The notes beneath the pieces were generated by a model. The model was not told where the DNA came from. It worked only from the letters and a program-made list of their open reading frames with translations, and did not search any database. This document shows positions 44,623-56,290 of a stretch of DNA of 64,000 nucleotides, piece after piece (the stretch's first letter is position 1; each line of letters begins with the position of its first letter). The translations under genes and the position numbers were made by a program. Source of the stretch: Podospora bellae-mahoneyi (lineage: Eukaryota > Ascomycota > Sordariomycetes > Sordariales > Podosporaceae). The stretch lies in assembly GCF_035222275.1 (NCBI RefSeq), contig NC_085883.1, positions 2,666,001 through 2,730,000 on the forward strand, in the 5' to 3' direction.

Positions 44623-47600
44623 ATGGCCGCGGCCGAGGTGGACTTGGGGTACTTGACGGCCAACGCCGGCATCCCAGAGCTCGACCTCAACACAGTCGTC
44701 ACCGCGCCGACCCCAGAGCTTGTCACCTCCATCCTCCAAGCTGTCCTCACCAAGCTACGCGACTTGGAGCAAGAGAAATTCCAGCTCGAGATTGAACTGG
44801 AAGGCGCTATCCGGGGTTCGGAATCGCGCTGCGAGCAATTCAAGGCGACCTCGGAGAAGGCGCTGAAGGAGGTGGAAGAGCTTCGACAGAAGCTGCAGAG
44901 TGAAGGTTTGTTTGCGCGCTGTTCAGCTGCCAGATAGGCTGAGCTTGGCTGACAATTCGAAACATCAGAATCTTCGAGACGATCAATCGAAAATGAGCTC
45001 CAGGCCCTGAAGTCATCCGGATCAGCATCGCAGTCCGAAATTGACACATTGCGCGCTCGTATTGCTTCCCTCGAGACATCGAACCGCGAGACACTGGCCA
45101 TCGTCGACTCCAAGACAACCGCCAATGCCACCCTTGCTGAAGAGCTCCAGAAGCAGCATCAGAAGATTCTGAAGCTTAACTCGGAGATCTCTTCGCTAAA
45201 TCAGTCTGTCCAATCGGCTCAGACAGCCGCGAACTCGGCCAAATACCGGGAAGAGGCACTCAAACAGGAGCTTGAACTTGCTAAGAAGAACAACGAGTGG
45301 TATGATGCCGAACTCAAGACAAAGGCCGCTGAGAGCCTCAAGTTCCGAAAGGAGAAGGGCGCTCGTATTGCCGAGCTCCAACGAATGAACGAGGATGCGA
45401 ACTCGACCATCGAATCGCTCACTCGGTCTGAACAACAGCTGCGGAAGAGGTTGGATGAAGCTCAGTCAAAGGCGGAGGAGGCTTTGAGCAAGGTCCAGCA
45501 GCTTCAAGAGTCCAATTCCCGTGCCGAAGAGAGCTTCAGGCAGGAGCTTGAGTCCCAGAAGCGTCTCGTCGACCTCAAGGATCAGCAATCAGAGACTCAC
45601 CGCGAAAGGCTAAAGGAGGTAACGGATCGTCTGGAGCAGGTCAAGGACGACCATGCCGAGGAGATGCGCCGTGTGCGCCGGGAACTTGAGCAGGCGAAAC
45701 AAGATCTCACCCAAGCAGAGCAGCAAACACAGAACCTGCAGGCCGAGATCGATCGTTTGCGCGTGTCCGCCGTCGAATCCGAACAGTCTCATGGCGAAGC
45801 GCCGCAAACTCCAAGGGCCAATGGTTCTTTTATGGTTCGTCCGGGATCTCCATTCGGCACGCCACTCTCGGTTCGCGGCAAGCGTGCTACGGATACTCTG
45901 GAGGAACTTCTCAAGGTCAAGGCTCAACTCACGACTGAACAGCGCAAGAACCAAAAGCTTCAGCAGGATCTCGACGACGTGCTTGGTATGCTGGAGGCCA
46001 AGGCGCCAGAGTTGGAGGAGACCTTGGCTCAAAATGAGGAGCTCAAGGCCGATTTGGACAAGTACACCGAACTGTCGCAACAAGCATGGGAAACAGCCGA
46101 GGCGGCCAAGAAGGCCCAGCGTAAAGCTGAGGCTACTGTCGCATCCATCCAAGCAGAGAACAAGATATTCCGTGCTCAGGTCCGTGACCTCGGCACCCAG
46201 GTTCACGTCCTTGTCTTCAACGCCCATGCCCAGGAGAAGGGCATGGATATGTTGACTCCGGACGAACAAGAACAGTTTGAACGGATGCAGCGTGGAGAGA
46301 TCAGCGAGAACGCACTTGAGGATATGTCCGACACTCACCGCTTTATCACAGAAAGGTTTGTGGTCTTCAAGAACATTGCTGAGCTCCAGCAAAAGAACGA
46401 GGAGCTTCTCAGAATTACTCGCGAGCTCGCCAACAAGATGGAGGATGAGGAAGCAAATACCAAGGCACGGGAAGAGGCCTTGGAGCTGGAGAACCCGCAG
46501 GAACTGCACAATACCATTCGCCAACTTCAAGAAGAGATCCAGACGCTTTTGGTCAAGTCCAGGAGCTACGTTCAAGAACGTGACATGTTCCGTCGGATGC
46601 TGCAGCAAAAGGCCGACTCTGCTGAAATCAGACAAGCCCTTGGTATCGCCGGGGACGGTGGGCGTGAGGTGCTTGCTAGCATCGAGCAACCTGCTCAAAC
46701 CGACGACAATCTTGTGCAGGCCTTTAGGGATCTGCAAGCTCAGTATGACGCATACCGGGCCGACCAGTCTGCTGACAGAAACGCCCTCAAAGATCAGATC
46801 CAGAAGCTCTCCTCCGAGAAGGCCTCTCTTCAGAGCGAGATTTCACGCGTCTCCAGCCAGCTTACTCTTGCTGCCGAACGCTATAGCATTCTTGAGTCTA
46901 ACTTCAAGGCCCTTCAAACCGAGAAGCAGGAGATCCAGAAGAGGAATCAGTCTTTGTCGGAGTCTGCTGCCAAGCAAGACTTGCGGACGCAGCAGGTGGC
47001 TGAGGATCTCGTTGAGGCTCGCGGGCTTGTCGAAAGCTTGCGGAGCGAGAACGCCAATCTGAAGGCTGAAAAGGCATTGTGGAAGACAATTCAGGAAAGG
47101 CTTAGCGGCGACAACGAAAGTCTTGCGCAGGAGAAGACCAGACTTAACAATCTTTTGTCAAACCAGCAATCGCTGCTTAATGAACGGGAACTTAGCGAGT
47201 CGGAAACCAAGCGCAGACTTCAGGGTCAAATCGATGCCTTGGATGCCGAACTTACCACAACCAAGCGAAAGCTTTCAGAAGAGACAGATGAAGGACGCAG
47301 GCTTCAACAGCGGAAGGAATACGACGCCCAACAAGCCCAGAAGCGCATCGACGAACTCTTAAGCGCCATTTCACAAGTCAAGCAGGACAATGCCCAACTC
47401 AAGACAAGTCGCGACCATCTTCAGGCTCGTGTGAGCGAGCTGGAGATTGAGGTCAGGAACGCCCAAGAGCGTGCCGAGAGGCTTCGTCCTCTGCCGACTC
47501 CCAGACCAGGGACGATACACGACCAGGGCGGTATCAGTGCCGAGGCTCAGGAGCGCATTGATGAGCTGGACAACGAGGTTCAGGATCTCAAGAACCAGTT

Positions 47601-50600
47601 GGATTTGGTCAATATGCAGTTGGAGAATGCCAAGGAGGAGGCCGAGCGATACAAGACACATGGCCAATCCCTTGAGGACGAACTGAACACTCTGCTCGAG
47701 ACTCAACAGGAATTCACGGCGGAGTGGGAGAAGGACGCGAATGCTAAGGTGAGCACAATCACCGAGTTGGAGCAACGCGTGGAGGCTCTCACGTTGGAGC
47801 TCGGTGCTTCGAATAACGAGCTTAACAAGCTTCGCGATTCGCAAGCCGATGTCGCGCGGAAATCGGAGGAGAAGGAGCGCATTCTCAACAGTGAGATTGC
47901 CCGGCTCAAGAGCGAGGAGGAGAAATACAGGGAAATCGCCAAGTATCATCAACAGGATCTGCGCACTCAACAGGAGATCACCGTCAAGGCTCAACAAGAG
48001 TATGAGTACGAGTTGGTCAAGCACGCTGAGGCCGCCAAGGCCCTGCAAGATATTCGGACAAAGTTCAACGAGCTCAAGATCGAGTCTGGCAAGTGGAAGG
48101 CTGAAGCTGAGTCGGCTAAACTGGCCCTGCGCCAGAGCGAACAATCCTGGGAGGAACGCAAGGTACAGCTTGAGCAGGAGATCACTGAGATCAAGGCTAG
48201 AAAAGAAGACGCCGCGGCGCAGAACAAGCTTTTACACCAGCAACTCGACAGTGTCACTGCCCAGATTGCCGCCCTTCAGCAGAACCGCGCGGACAGTGCT
48301 GGTGATGTCTCCGCTGGCGCGATCGCTGACACCGCTACCGAAGGCCTCAGAGAGCTCAACAACTACCTGCGCCGCGAAAAGGAGATTCTGGAAGTGCAGT
48401 ACGACATTAAGCTGCAGGAGGCCAAACGTTTACAGCAACAGCTGGATTACTCCCAATCGCAACTCGATGAGACACGTCTCAAGCTTGACCAGGAGCGTAG
48501 ATCCAACTCGGATAGCTCACGCAACTCGGCTACGCACAAGGAGATTATGGATAAACTCACTGAGCTCAACATGATCCGCGAAAGCAATGTCACACTGCGC
48601 AACGAGAACCAACGTACCCAGGCTCAGCTTGAACGCAAGACACAAAAGATTGAGGAGCTGGAGGCCAAGATCCAGCCTCTTGAGGCTCGCATCTCGGAGC
48701 TTGACTTTGACCGCAACTTCAAGGAGCAAGAGATCAAGCAGCTCCAGGAAGCCCGGGATAGCCTGCAGAAGAGAATTGAGTCTATTCTCAGCAAGTATGG
48801 CCAGTCTGATCCCCAGGAGGTTGAGCAGCTCAAGGTCACGATCATGGAGCTTGAGACGGAGCGTGACGCTCTCAAGGCTTCGGGGCAGGCTTTGCAGGAG
48901 AGGCTCAAGGAGGCCGAGCAAACGTTGGAAACCAAGTCGAACGAGTGGAAGGCCCTCAGAGAGAAGTTTGCAGAGGACTTCAAGGGACGCTATAAGGCCA
49001 TGAAGACGGCGCGCGATGAGGCTATTAACGACAAGGCTGTGCTGCAGGAGACGATTGACGGCCTCAACGCACGCTTGGCGGGCGTCGAGCAGGAGCTTAC
49101 TACGACGAAACAAGAGTTGGCCACCGTGACAGAGAAGAAGAAGGAACTTGAGCAAAAGGCTGTGGCTCCAGCACCAGTGGCTGCTGCCCCGGTTTCAGTA
49201 TTCTCGCAGCCAACCGAAAACGGCGACAATTCCGAACTGGTTGCACAACTCAATCAGCAGCTCGAGAGCCTCAAGTCAGAACTGGAGGCTGTCAAGGCCG
49301 ACAAGGCTGCCACCGATGCTCAAATTCAACAACTGCAGACGGAGCTCGCGACTGCTGTATCTGAGCGCGATCAAGCTAGGGCTGCTGCCTCTGGTGGTGA
49401 TGTCACAATGGAAGACGGCCCTTCTGCGGCCCCTGTTGGCAGCCTCACTGATGAGGAGCGCAAGGCTTTGGAGGAGAAGATTGCTGCCGCCGAGGCCAAG
49501 GCTGCTGAATTCGAGCAGAAGGCCAAGGAGTTGGAGGAGCAATCCGACGCCATCGTTCGCACCCGGTCCGAAAAGATGAAGACAGCCCTTAACAAGAAAC
49601 TGCAGGAGTCCAAGGAGAACCTGGAAAAGCAGGCTCAGGAGGAGAAAGCCAAACTGGAGGCCGAGTACCAATTGAAGTTGCAGCAGGAGATTGCTATTGT
49701 CAAGGCTGAACAGGTTACCTCGGCACCACCCCAAAACGGCGTTCCGTCTACACCGGTCAAGCCGGCTGGTGAGCAGCCACCAGCAACACCAGTCGTTGGT
49801 ACTCCTGGCTTCGACATTGCGAACATTAGTGAGAGCCAAGTCCGCAGCTTTATTGCTAACAATACTGTTGTGGCCAACATTGTCAAGTCCAATGTGAAGA
49901 AATTGGTGGAGAAGGCAAAGGAGGCTACTGAGGCTTCGCTCAAGGCTGAATATGAGCAAAAGATTGCCACCGCCAAGGAACAGGCGTCTGCGCTGACCGA
50001 GAAGAAATCAGCTCTGCGTCTTAACATGCTCGACAGGCAACACAAGACTGCGCAGGCCAAGATTCAGATTGTTGAGACGGCTGCGAAGGAGACACCTCAG
50101 CGTCCTGTTGTGGAAGTCTGGGAGATTGCGAAGGACGCGAAGCCTCCGGCGCCAGCTCCTACGCCTACTCCGGCCCCTGCGGCTCCGGCTGCGGCTGCAT
50201 CTGCGACGGCGCAAGCTGCTCCTGCAGGTATGTTTCTTATTGATGCCGTCGACGTTTTGCGAAGACAAGATGCTAACACCACAGTAGCCACCCCAACGGA
50301 GGAGAAACCTAAACCTCCGGCTCCTCAGATTCCCAAGCCAGCATCCACAGGCATCCCAGCACCTGGCTCAGCAATCCCAGCTCCATCGACAGGTCCCGCC
50401 TTTGCCCAAAAAGCAACTACCACCACTCCAGCGCCGAGCAATTTGCCTGTGGTCAACCCCTTCGGTCAGCCAGCTCCAGCTGCGCAAGCCCAGCCTGTTC
50501 AACCTCAACAGCAACAACAACAACAGATCCCACAGCCAGCAGTTAGAACTGGTATCCCATTACCCAGAGGTGGCGCTGCCGCTGGCCGCGGAGGAAGGGG

Positions 50601-50862
50601 AGGTGTTTACCAGGCTCCGGGACGTGGTGGACCAGGTGGTCATCGCGGAAGGGGTGGGTTTCAGGGTAGGGGAGGCGCAGCGGCTGCTGGCAATGCTGGC
50701 CACTTGAACCCTGCTGCGGGAGAGTTCAACCCGAACCCATCGGCTGGTAACAAGAGGCCGAGGAATGATAGCGAGGTTGGGAGTGGGGAGCGGGGGGGGA
50801 AGAGGCCTAGGGGAGGGGGGAATGTTGGTGGTGGTGCTGGCGCTGGTGGCCAGCAACAATAG
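44623..50862 (+). CDS. mlp1: Mlp1/TPR-type nuclear-basket nucleoporin
   Basis: Exons 44623-44905, 44969-50227 and 50285-50862 give 2039 residues. From about residue 50 to 1650 the chain is almost unbroken coiled coil, with the TPR/MLP signature region near the middle (LVFNAHAQEKGMDMLTPDEQ, then LVKSRSYVQERDMFRRML). After about 1690 comes a conserved helical piece (SESQVRSFIANNTVVANIVK), then Pro/Ala/Gln-rich disorder and an RGG box (GRGGRGGVYQAPGRGG) ending Gly-rich. By family knowledge it forms the nuclear basket, retains unspliced mRNA and anchors SUMO protease and checkpoint proteins. The second intron (50228-50284, GTATGT, GCTAAC branch) is 57 nt with no stop, so unspliced RNA stays in frame. 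Confidence 0.94.
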
Positions 50863-51629
50863 TATTATTGCGGTGGGCGGCTGGGGTATTATTGAGTCCT
50901 TCGAAGGGGTTTGAGGAACTTGTGTTGGGGATTGGGATTGGGAGGGGAAGGAAACCTGTATCATTTTCTTTGCACTTTTTTTTAACATGGGAATGGAGTC
51001 ACCTGGAAAATTTTGGGAGAATGAGGAGTGGAGGGGTGTGATGATGGTTTAATGCATGTTTTGCTATGAAATGGGATGTTGTGATATTGATAAGGATAGG
51101 GAAAAGCGAAACTTTTTTTTTTTAGTTGCATATTGTTTAACTTGGATGACTGGAGTAATGATTTGTTTGTTTTTCTGTTGTGTTGAAGGAGTCAGGGGTA
51201 GCATGTTAACCCTAACCCGCGAGAGTCAGTCCATCATGTAAGTCGCCTTCCTGGCTGGGATCGTAGGTAGGCTGTGCAACAGTGTTTTGATGAAGATTAG
51301 CTAAATCCCAGATATGATGCGCTCATTTATGCTAGTGATTAGCTATGTGAGATGGTTGGGTCAAGTAAGAAGTTTACGAGCGGGCGAATATCAGCATAAC
51401 GTTGTGATGAATGCCAGGGGTTGAGCAAGAAGGTCACATTAGCTTGGTGTCAGCATGAGGCTTGGCTTGGGGGGTTTGGACACGGCGTTTAATGAGGCAA
51501 ACTTGGTGGAATGACTGACTTAAGAGGGGAATATTTCCAGTGTTGGTTTCCATTGTGGGCATGTTTATCGTTGTTGTTGTTGTTGTTTCTCACTCACTCT
51601 CGCTTTCGTCTCACTACTTGTCGCTCGCT
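50863..51629. other. spacer, no gene seen
   Basis: 3' flank of mlp1 with T-run at about 51113-51123, then the upstream region of the first membrane-protein paralogue with a GTT repeat at about 51570-51587. A lone CCCTAACCC-like string at 51208 is not telomeric. Confidence 0.4.
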
Positions 51630-52766
51630 ATGATATATCAACACCATGGGCTGGGCAAAGGATCATTAGACTATCAACCCCCTAAGCAGCAACCCCCTCA
51701 TATCAACACAAGACAAGAGCCAGTATTTTCAGCATTAGACATCCCCTCCCTCTGTCAAGACACATGCCGTAACGTCAACCCCCCCCCCCGGACCTTCCTC
51801 CCCATTCCCCGCTAACCCTGTCCCCAGTCCAAGCCTACACCAAAACACAACAAACAGGCAAACAACCTCTCCTCTGCCAAAGCCCCGGCTCAGACCTTAG
51901 AGCCCTGCACTCCAACTGCAAAACGTGCTGCGCCCGCTACGTGTCCAACGTTGACTCGCTCGAACGGGCGAATAAAGCGCTGAACGAAGAGTTTGGGACG
52001 TATCTTGACTATTGTGAGGCGTTGGACGCCTTTGCGGTGTTTACCCCTGATCCAGCGGCGGTGGGGAGTGCTGCTACGACGGGAAGGGTGTATGCGGCCA
52101 CTGAGTTGGCGGCCGTGACGGCTACTTTTACGGTTACTACTCAGGCTGTGGGGGTTAGGGCTACGGGGGTGGGGGTGGTGGTTGAAGGGGGGGATGATGG
52201 GGGGCAGAAGGTTAATACGGGGGTTATTGTTGGGGTGGTTGTTGATAGCGGTGATTGTGGTTGTGGTTGCGGTGATGGGGGTGCTGTTGTTGAGGGGGAG
52301 GTATAAACGGCGGGTGAAGGCTCTGGGGAAGGATAGGCGCGGGAGTAGCAGTGGGGGGAGTAGTACTACTATTGGGAATGATGTTGGGGTTGTTGAAGTG
52401 GAGAACAAGGAGATGGTGATTGCAGAGCTGGATGGGACGCCGGTGGTGAAGAGGGCGGAGATGGATGTTGAGGGGGGTTATAAGGAGCTGGATGTGGAGT
52501 TTGGGTATGGGGAGATGGACGTGATGGAGAAGAGATTGTCAGAGAAAGAGGAGAGGTACAGCGTGGATAGAGAAGAGATTAAACAAAGCAGTAACAAAGA
52601 GAGAGGTGAAAGGGAAGATGAGGAAAACGCCGATGATGCGGGCGGTATGGTTGGGAAAGAAGAGCGGGTGGATCAGAATGGAGGACAAACAACGAAGAGC
52701 AAAAGGACATCAGCTGACATCGCCCAAGTGGAAGAAATAAGATATCAGACTAGTCACGAGAGATGA
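51630..52766 (+). CDS. cluster paralogue P1: Cys-rich membrane protein with ELDG/EMD tail
   Basis: Exon 51630-51768 and exon 2 from 51829, with a 60-nt intron (GTAACG, GCTAACC), join at DTC/LQAYTK. Then come LLCQSPGS, NCKTCC, and FGTYLDYC, the core shared with P2, P3 and P5. A Ser/Thr/Val linker leads to a hydrophobic segment (IAVIVVVVAVMGVLLL) and a basic stop (RGRYKRR). The acidic tail has AELDGTP, AEMDVEG, KELDVEFGYGEMD, then a charged end to 52766. The ectodomain frame and the membrane/tail frame differ. Either a one-base slip lies in the GT-rich stretch near 52230, or an intron at 52090-52144 (GTATGC to CAG, 55 nt) joins them; the latter gives an odd Trp/Gly-rich linker, so the former looks likelier. 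The start is uncertain and there is no clear signal peptide, which suggests N-out insertion by the membrane segment. Confidence 0.58.
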
Positions 52767-52931
52767 CAACATGAAGGTCAATGTTAGATAAAAGGCGACA
52801 AGGAGATTTATAAGGCTTACTGTCCTCCAAGAAACACACAAAACCAGCATAATTTAAGAGGGAGGCTGCCTAAGTAAGTAAGTAGCAAAAAGAAATATAT
52901 ATGATTTCATCTATTTTGGCAAAAGATGAAG

Positions 52932-53050
52932 ACATACAACAACATGGATTCCCCAGTCGTCACCGACCTGAGTACTGATCTGACCCTTAACTGCTTGATG
53001 AGGGGAGAGCGGACGGGATCACGTATTTTCAGCTAGCTATGGTCGTATGT
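52932..53050 (-). rRNA. 5S rRNA-like gene, diverged type C, possibly a pseudogene
   Basis: On the minus strand 119 nt start ACATACGACCATAGCT and end TGTTGTTGTATGT, with CCCGTCCGCTCT and AGTACTCAGGTCGGTGACGACT inside. Several paired sites are not compensated: GTGA opposite TCCC, and TCAG opposite CATG. The tail lacks the immediate T-run and has TTTT only about 10 nt downstream. The overall length is kept. Either a weakly active variant or a decaying copy; I lean to the second. Confidence 0.72.
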
Positions 53051-53630
53051 GATGGTTCGGTGTGAAAATGAGACTGTTGTGTACCTGGTAGCATTAGACG
53101 GATATACCCCATGAAATTCACATTTATATAGGAGGAGACATCCTGAGAGAAATCAGCACTTAGAAAGGAATATCGAGGAAGGGGGATAATCTAGAAAGCA
53201 AAGAAGGCTTTTGACATCGGACTTTACAGGACCTATGATCGAGTCCGAACACCGCAGGCATAAATCTGCCTGGCCTTCCAACCAATCCTACAACTGAAAC
53301 GAGGTAGACTAACTACATAGACTTGGATTTCATTTGCGGCGGGCACCTGGACCTCACCCTATGGATTACATCCTAGTTGTCTATCGCTATGGCTGCACTC
53401 TTTTTACTCCTAAACTTTACATAGCCTGTGAGGCTATGTTTTGGAGATGTCTGTCGATTGGTTCTATTTTTGTAGAGTCCTAGGTCTACCAAACTATGGA
53501 CTTCAGGCGTATTGTGTTTGACTCTCCGCTCGGTCTTTTAAGAGACCGGCGCCCGAAGTCAATTGCTGAACAAGATAGCTCAAATAGCCCAACTAGATAT
53601 TTTTTTTTGAGAGGACACTTCACTAATACT
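53051..53630. other. spacer, no gene seen
   Basis: No feature is supported. It holds the upstream flank of the diverged 5S copy and of paralogue P2. Confidence 0.4.
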
Positions 53631-54630
53631 ATGACTCTGTCGCAAGAGAAAAAAGATACAATATCATGGTATCATCTCCAGCAATTACCGTATGGCTGCT
53701 GGGCAGTTTGCGGTATGTTCATGGCATATTGCATTGATTTTCAGCAAGATACTGAATAACAGGATTTCCAGAAAGCGTATACAAAGAAGCCCAAATCAAC
53801 GACAACTTCCCCAGCATATGCAACCCAGAATCAGCATATCAAATCAACTACAAGAGCTGCGATCTCTGCTGCGCTATGAACCAGCGGTACCATGACATCG
53901 CTGAATCGAAGGATGTGGAAGTGTATTTGGAGGAAATTTTCGGTAGCTACAACAGACACTGCCTTAACTACCAGAGCAGCGTTACAGTCACCGAGATAAT
54001 TTCCGGAACAATTACCACTACGACATCCAAATCCACTGAGCCAGTTCTTCCCGGTCAAATTTCTACCACGGCCTCGGTCCTCTGTTTCAGCTTCTGACAG
54101 CTCCATTTTCCCCGAGCCAACCAACTCCGATCTTTCATCCAACGGCACCTTTTTCAACAGCAGCGTTAGTCCAGCCAACAGTTCTGGCTTTGTTTTACAT
54201 CACATGATCGTCACAGGTGTCTGTTCTGGAGCAGCAGCGCTTCTTGTAGGTTGTCTGGTATACTGGCAGCGCCGTCGGAGAAGAAGCCAAGGGCAACGCT
54301 CGGAGCACAAAGCAAAACGAAAAGAAAAGGATCTAGAGAGCTCTCTCAAATGTCAGTCTATCATTGTAGATGTCTATGACAGTTCCATCAGGGATACAAT
54401 CACCTTGGCTGGGTTAGACGGTAGCTCTTGGATGGAGAAAAATGGCAGTCCGCCGCCAAGAGTAGAAATGGATATTGACTCTGGGGGTCTGTGAGTTGGA
54501 CTTGGATAATGGTCATGGCGAGATGATCATTGAGATGAGTTTACGGGTAGAATTGAGTACAGAGAGTGGGTATGGAGAGCTGGAGGGCTCTTTGAGTGGA
54601 ACGAGGCCAGCGGTGTGGAACCAGGGGTGA
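53631..54630 (+). pseudogene. cluster paralogue P2, frame-broken membrane protein gene
   Basis: Exon 53631-53712 ends LPYGCWAVC and joins exon 2 (from 53763, after a 50-nt intron) with FPESVYKEAQ, SICNPESAYQINYKSCDLCC and FGSYNRHC, close to P3. A Ser/Thr linker follows. The membrane segment (IVTGVCSGAAALLVGCLVYW) and the tail (RVEMDID, CELDLDNGHGEM, YGELEG) are present but in shifted frames. One slip lies near 54070; a 37-nt intron at 54054-54090 would also fix it, but that is shorter than any other intron here. A second slip lies in a run of five G at 54482-54486, just before VCELDLDN. The gene looks like a recently broken copy; base-calling error in the G-run cannot be excluded. Confidence 0.66.
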
Positions 54631-54706
54631 CTGGCACGGGAATGGAGGAAAGCACAGGCAAAGACTTTCAGAGTAAAGAGCAAAAACAGTGTAAAGTAGG
54701 GTAGAT

Positions 54707-55462
54707 TCATCGGTTTCCCGCGTTCAGTTTCGAATAGTCATTGGGAGGCTGAACATCCATCTCGCTGTAGCCACTTCCCAAGTCCAACTCGCAAGCCCTC
54801 TCCTCAACCTCCATCTCAGTTCTAGGATGTCCCTCTATTTCCCGTATCATAGGAAAGACCTCTGCCTTCATTTCTGATGGCCTATCAACCTCTGCAGTGG
54901 TAGATTGCGATTCGAGGTCTTTCCTCCTCAACTCCCGCCGTTTGCCCTCGGCCTTTTGCTCCAACAAGCGGCTGCGCTCGACCTTATCTCCAGAGCGGTT
55001 TCGATACGCAGTTACGATGCAAGCTAGAAGCAGTATCCCTCCCACCACGCCGAGAACTGTGCCAATAATATGCGCGAGAGTGAAACCGGAGCTGGATTGT
55101 GGTTCAGGTCTGTTGGCATTGGTCCCAGAGACACCATTGAAGTCATTGCAATGATTGGTGTACTCTCCAAATATGGAAACCAGCGTTGCGTTTATGCTGT
55201 TGGCTGCTTTATGGATATCGTTCGTCTGAGTTGTTGAGCAACAGACCAGACAATTCGAGTAATTGATCTGGTAGGAAGATTCGGGTTTGCAGTATTCTGG
55301 AAATGTCTCGAAAAATCGGACTTGCTGGTAGGCTTTGTCTGTAGGTTTTCTGGTCAATTGGGGTTGAGGAACACGACTGCCGGATAAAGACGTACTGCAG
55401 ACCTCCCAGCATGGGGGCGGCAAATCTCGGAACTCCAATGTTATACCGTTAGGATCACTCAT
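54707..55462 (-). CDS. cluster paralogue P3: intact Cys-rich membrane protein with acidic motif tail
   Basis: Open throughout: 251 residues unspliced, or 232 if the 57-nt intron 55339-55395 (GTACGT, ACAG) is removed. Splicing turns the join into CWEVC/NKAYQQ, matching the position and phase of the introns in P1 and P2, so it is probably real even though it contains no stop. The ectodomain has CWEVC, EYCKPESSYQINYSNCLVCC and FGEYTNHC. The single membrane segment is HIIGTVLGVVGGILLLACIV, followed by basic residues. The tail holds REIEGHP, TEMEVEE, CELDLGSGYSEMDV. No N-terminal signal peptide is present. The gene lies tail to tail with P2, 76 bp between stops. The family has no name I know; a surface sensor role is an inference. 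Confidence 0.78.
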   Translation of the reverse strand: MSDPNGITLEFRDLPPPCWEVCSTSLSGSRVPQPQLTRKPTDKAYQQVRFFETFPEYCKPESSYQINYSNCLVCCSTTQTNDIHKAANSINATLVSIFGEYTNHCNDFNGVSGTNANRPEPQSSSGFTLAHIIGTVLGVVGGILLLACIVTAYRNRSGDKVERSRLLEQKAEGKRRELRRKDLESQSTTAEVDRPSEMKAEVFPMIREIEGHPRTEMEVEERACELDLGSGYSEMDVQPPNDYSKLNAGNR

Positions 55463-56290
55463 GATATCGAAAGGCTTTTGAAGATAGAGTGAGGAAGAAG
55501 ATTTGATGGTGAGTGGGCGTTAGGAAGCCGAGTGGACAATCCTGAACATACGAATACAGATGGACCATGGAGCTCAAATGAATCAGCCGACCTCTATCGG
55601 TCTTCAGAGGAAGCTCAGGCCCGAAGCATTCACCGAAGACATATCGACAAGGCTAGATGCCACATGTGGGAAAGATATAATAAGGTAAGTAGCAATGATA
55701 ACAGCACGACGTTGCGTTGCAATCTAAGAGTTGGGGGCCAAGTTCACCATCGTGAATGATATATAGTAGGTAGGTAGTGCTTAGCCGGGCGAAGGGCAGC
55801 TGACGTCAGTACCCGACTGAACTATACAACTGTGGCTGCTGTAGAATCTCTCAGGGGTTTAGTGCCCGGTGCTTCATGGTACTTGCTGGTTGCAAGATTG
55901 TTAACTGGGTGAGAAAAGCCAGGAGTACTCTACAGACGAGGAAAGGAATGACGGTGTATGTGGAAGTTTGGATACATTGGTCTAGCACTGAGTCTATGAG
56001 GATTCTGCAGCTCTTCTCTCTTCCAAATTCTCGTTACTTCAAATGCATCTGTTCAGCTTCGAGATACCTTAGACAGCTCTACACCCTTGGTTAGTGACCG
56101 AGACAGAGAAACCTCACGTCCCTTTTCCAGACAAAGAGGCTGGGGATACCCGAGGTTTTTCAGGGCGAGGTGGTATTATTCAGGCAGGTGGATGTTGATT
56201 CCTTCCTGCTCAATATCGGTGGTCTAACTGTGTCTCGTAGCCGTTTGTTCTCTGATCAAGTAATAGGTATGAACTCTAACAAGCTCTATT
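55463..56290. other. spacer, no gene seen
   Basis: Upstream region of P3 and of the 5S gene at 56291. No coding sequence is supported. Confidence 0.4.

Noticed and set aside
45610-46737. 375-residue Leu-rich open frame on the minus strand
   Set aside because: Antisense shadow of the mlp1 coiled coil; Glu/Gln/Lys-rich codons read backward give Leu/Phe-rich sequence.
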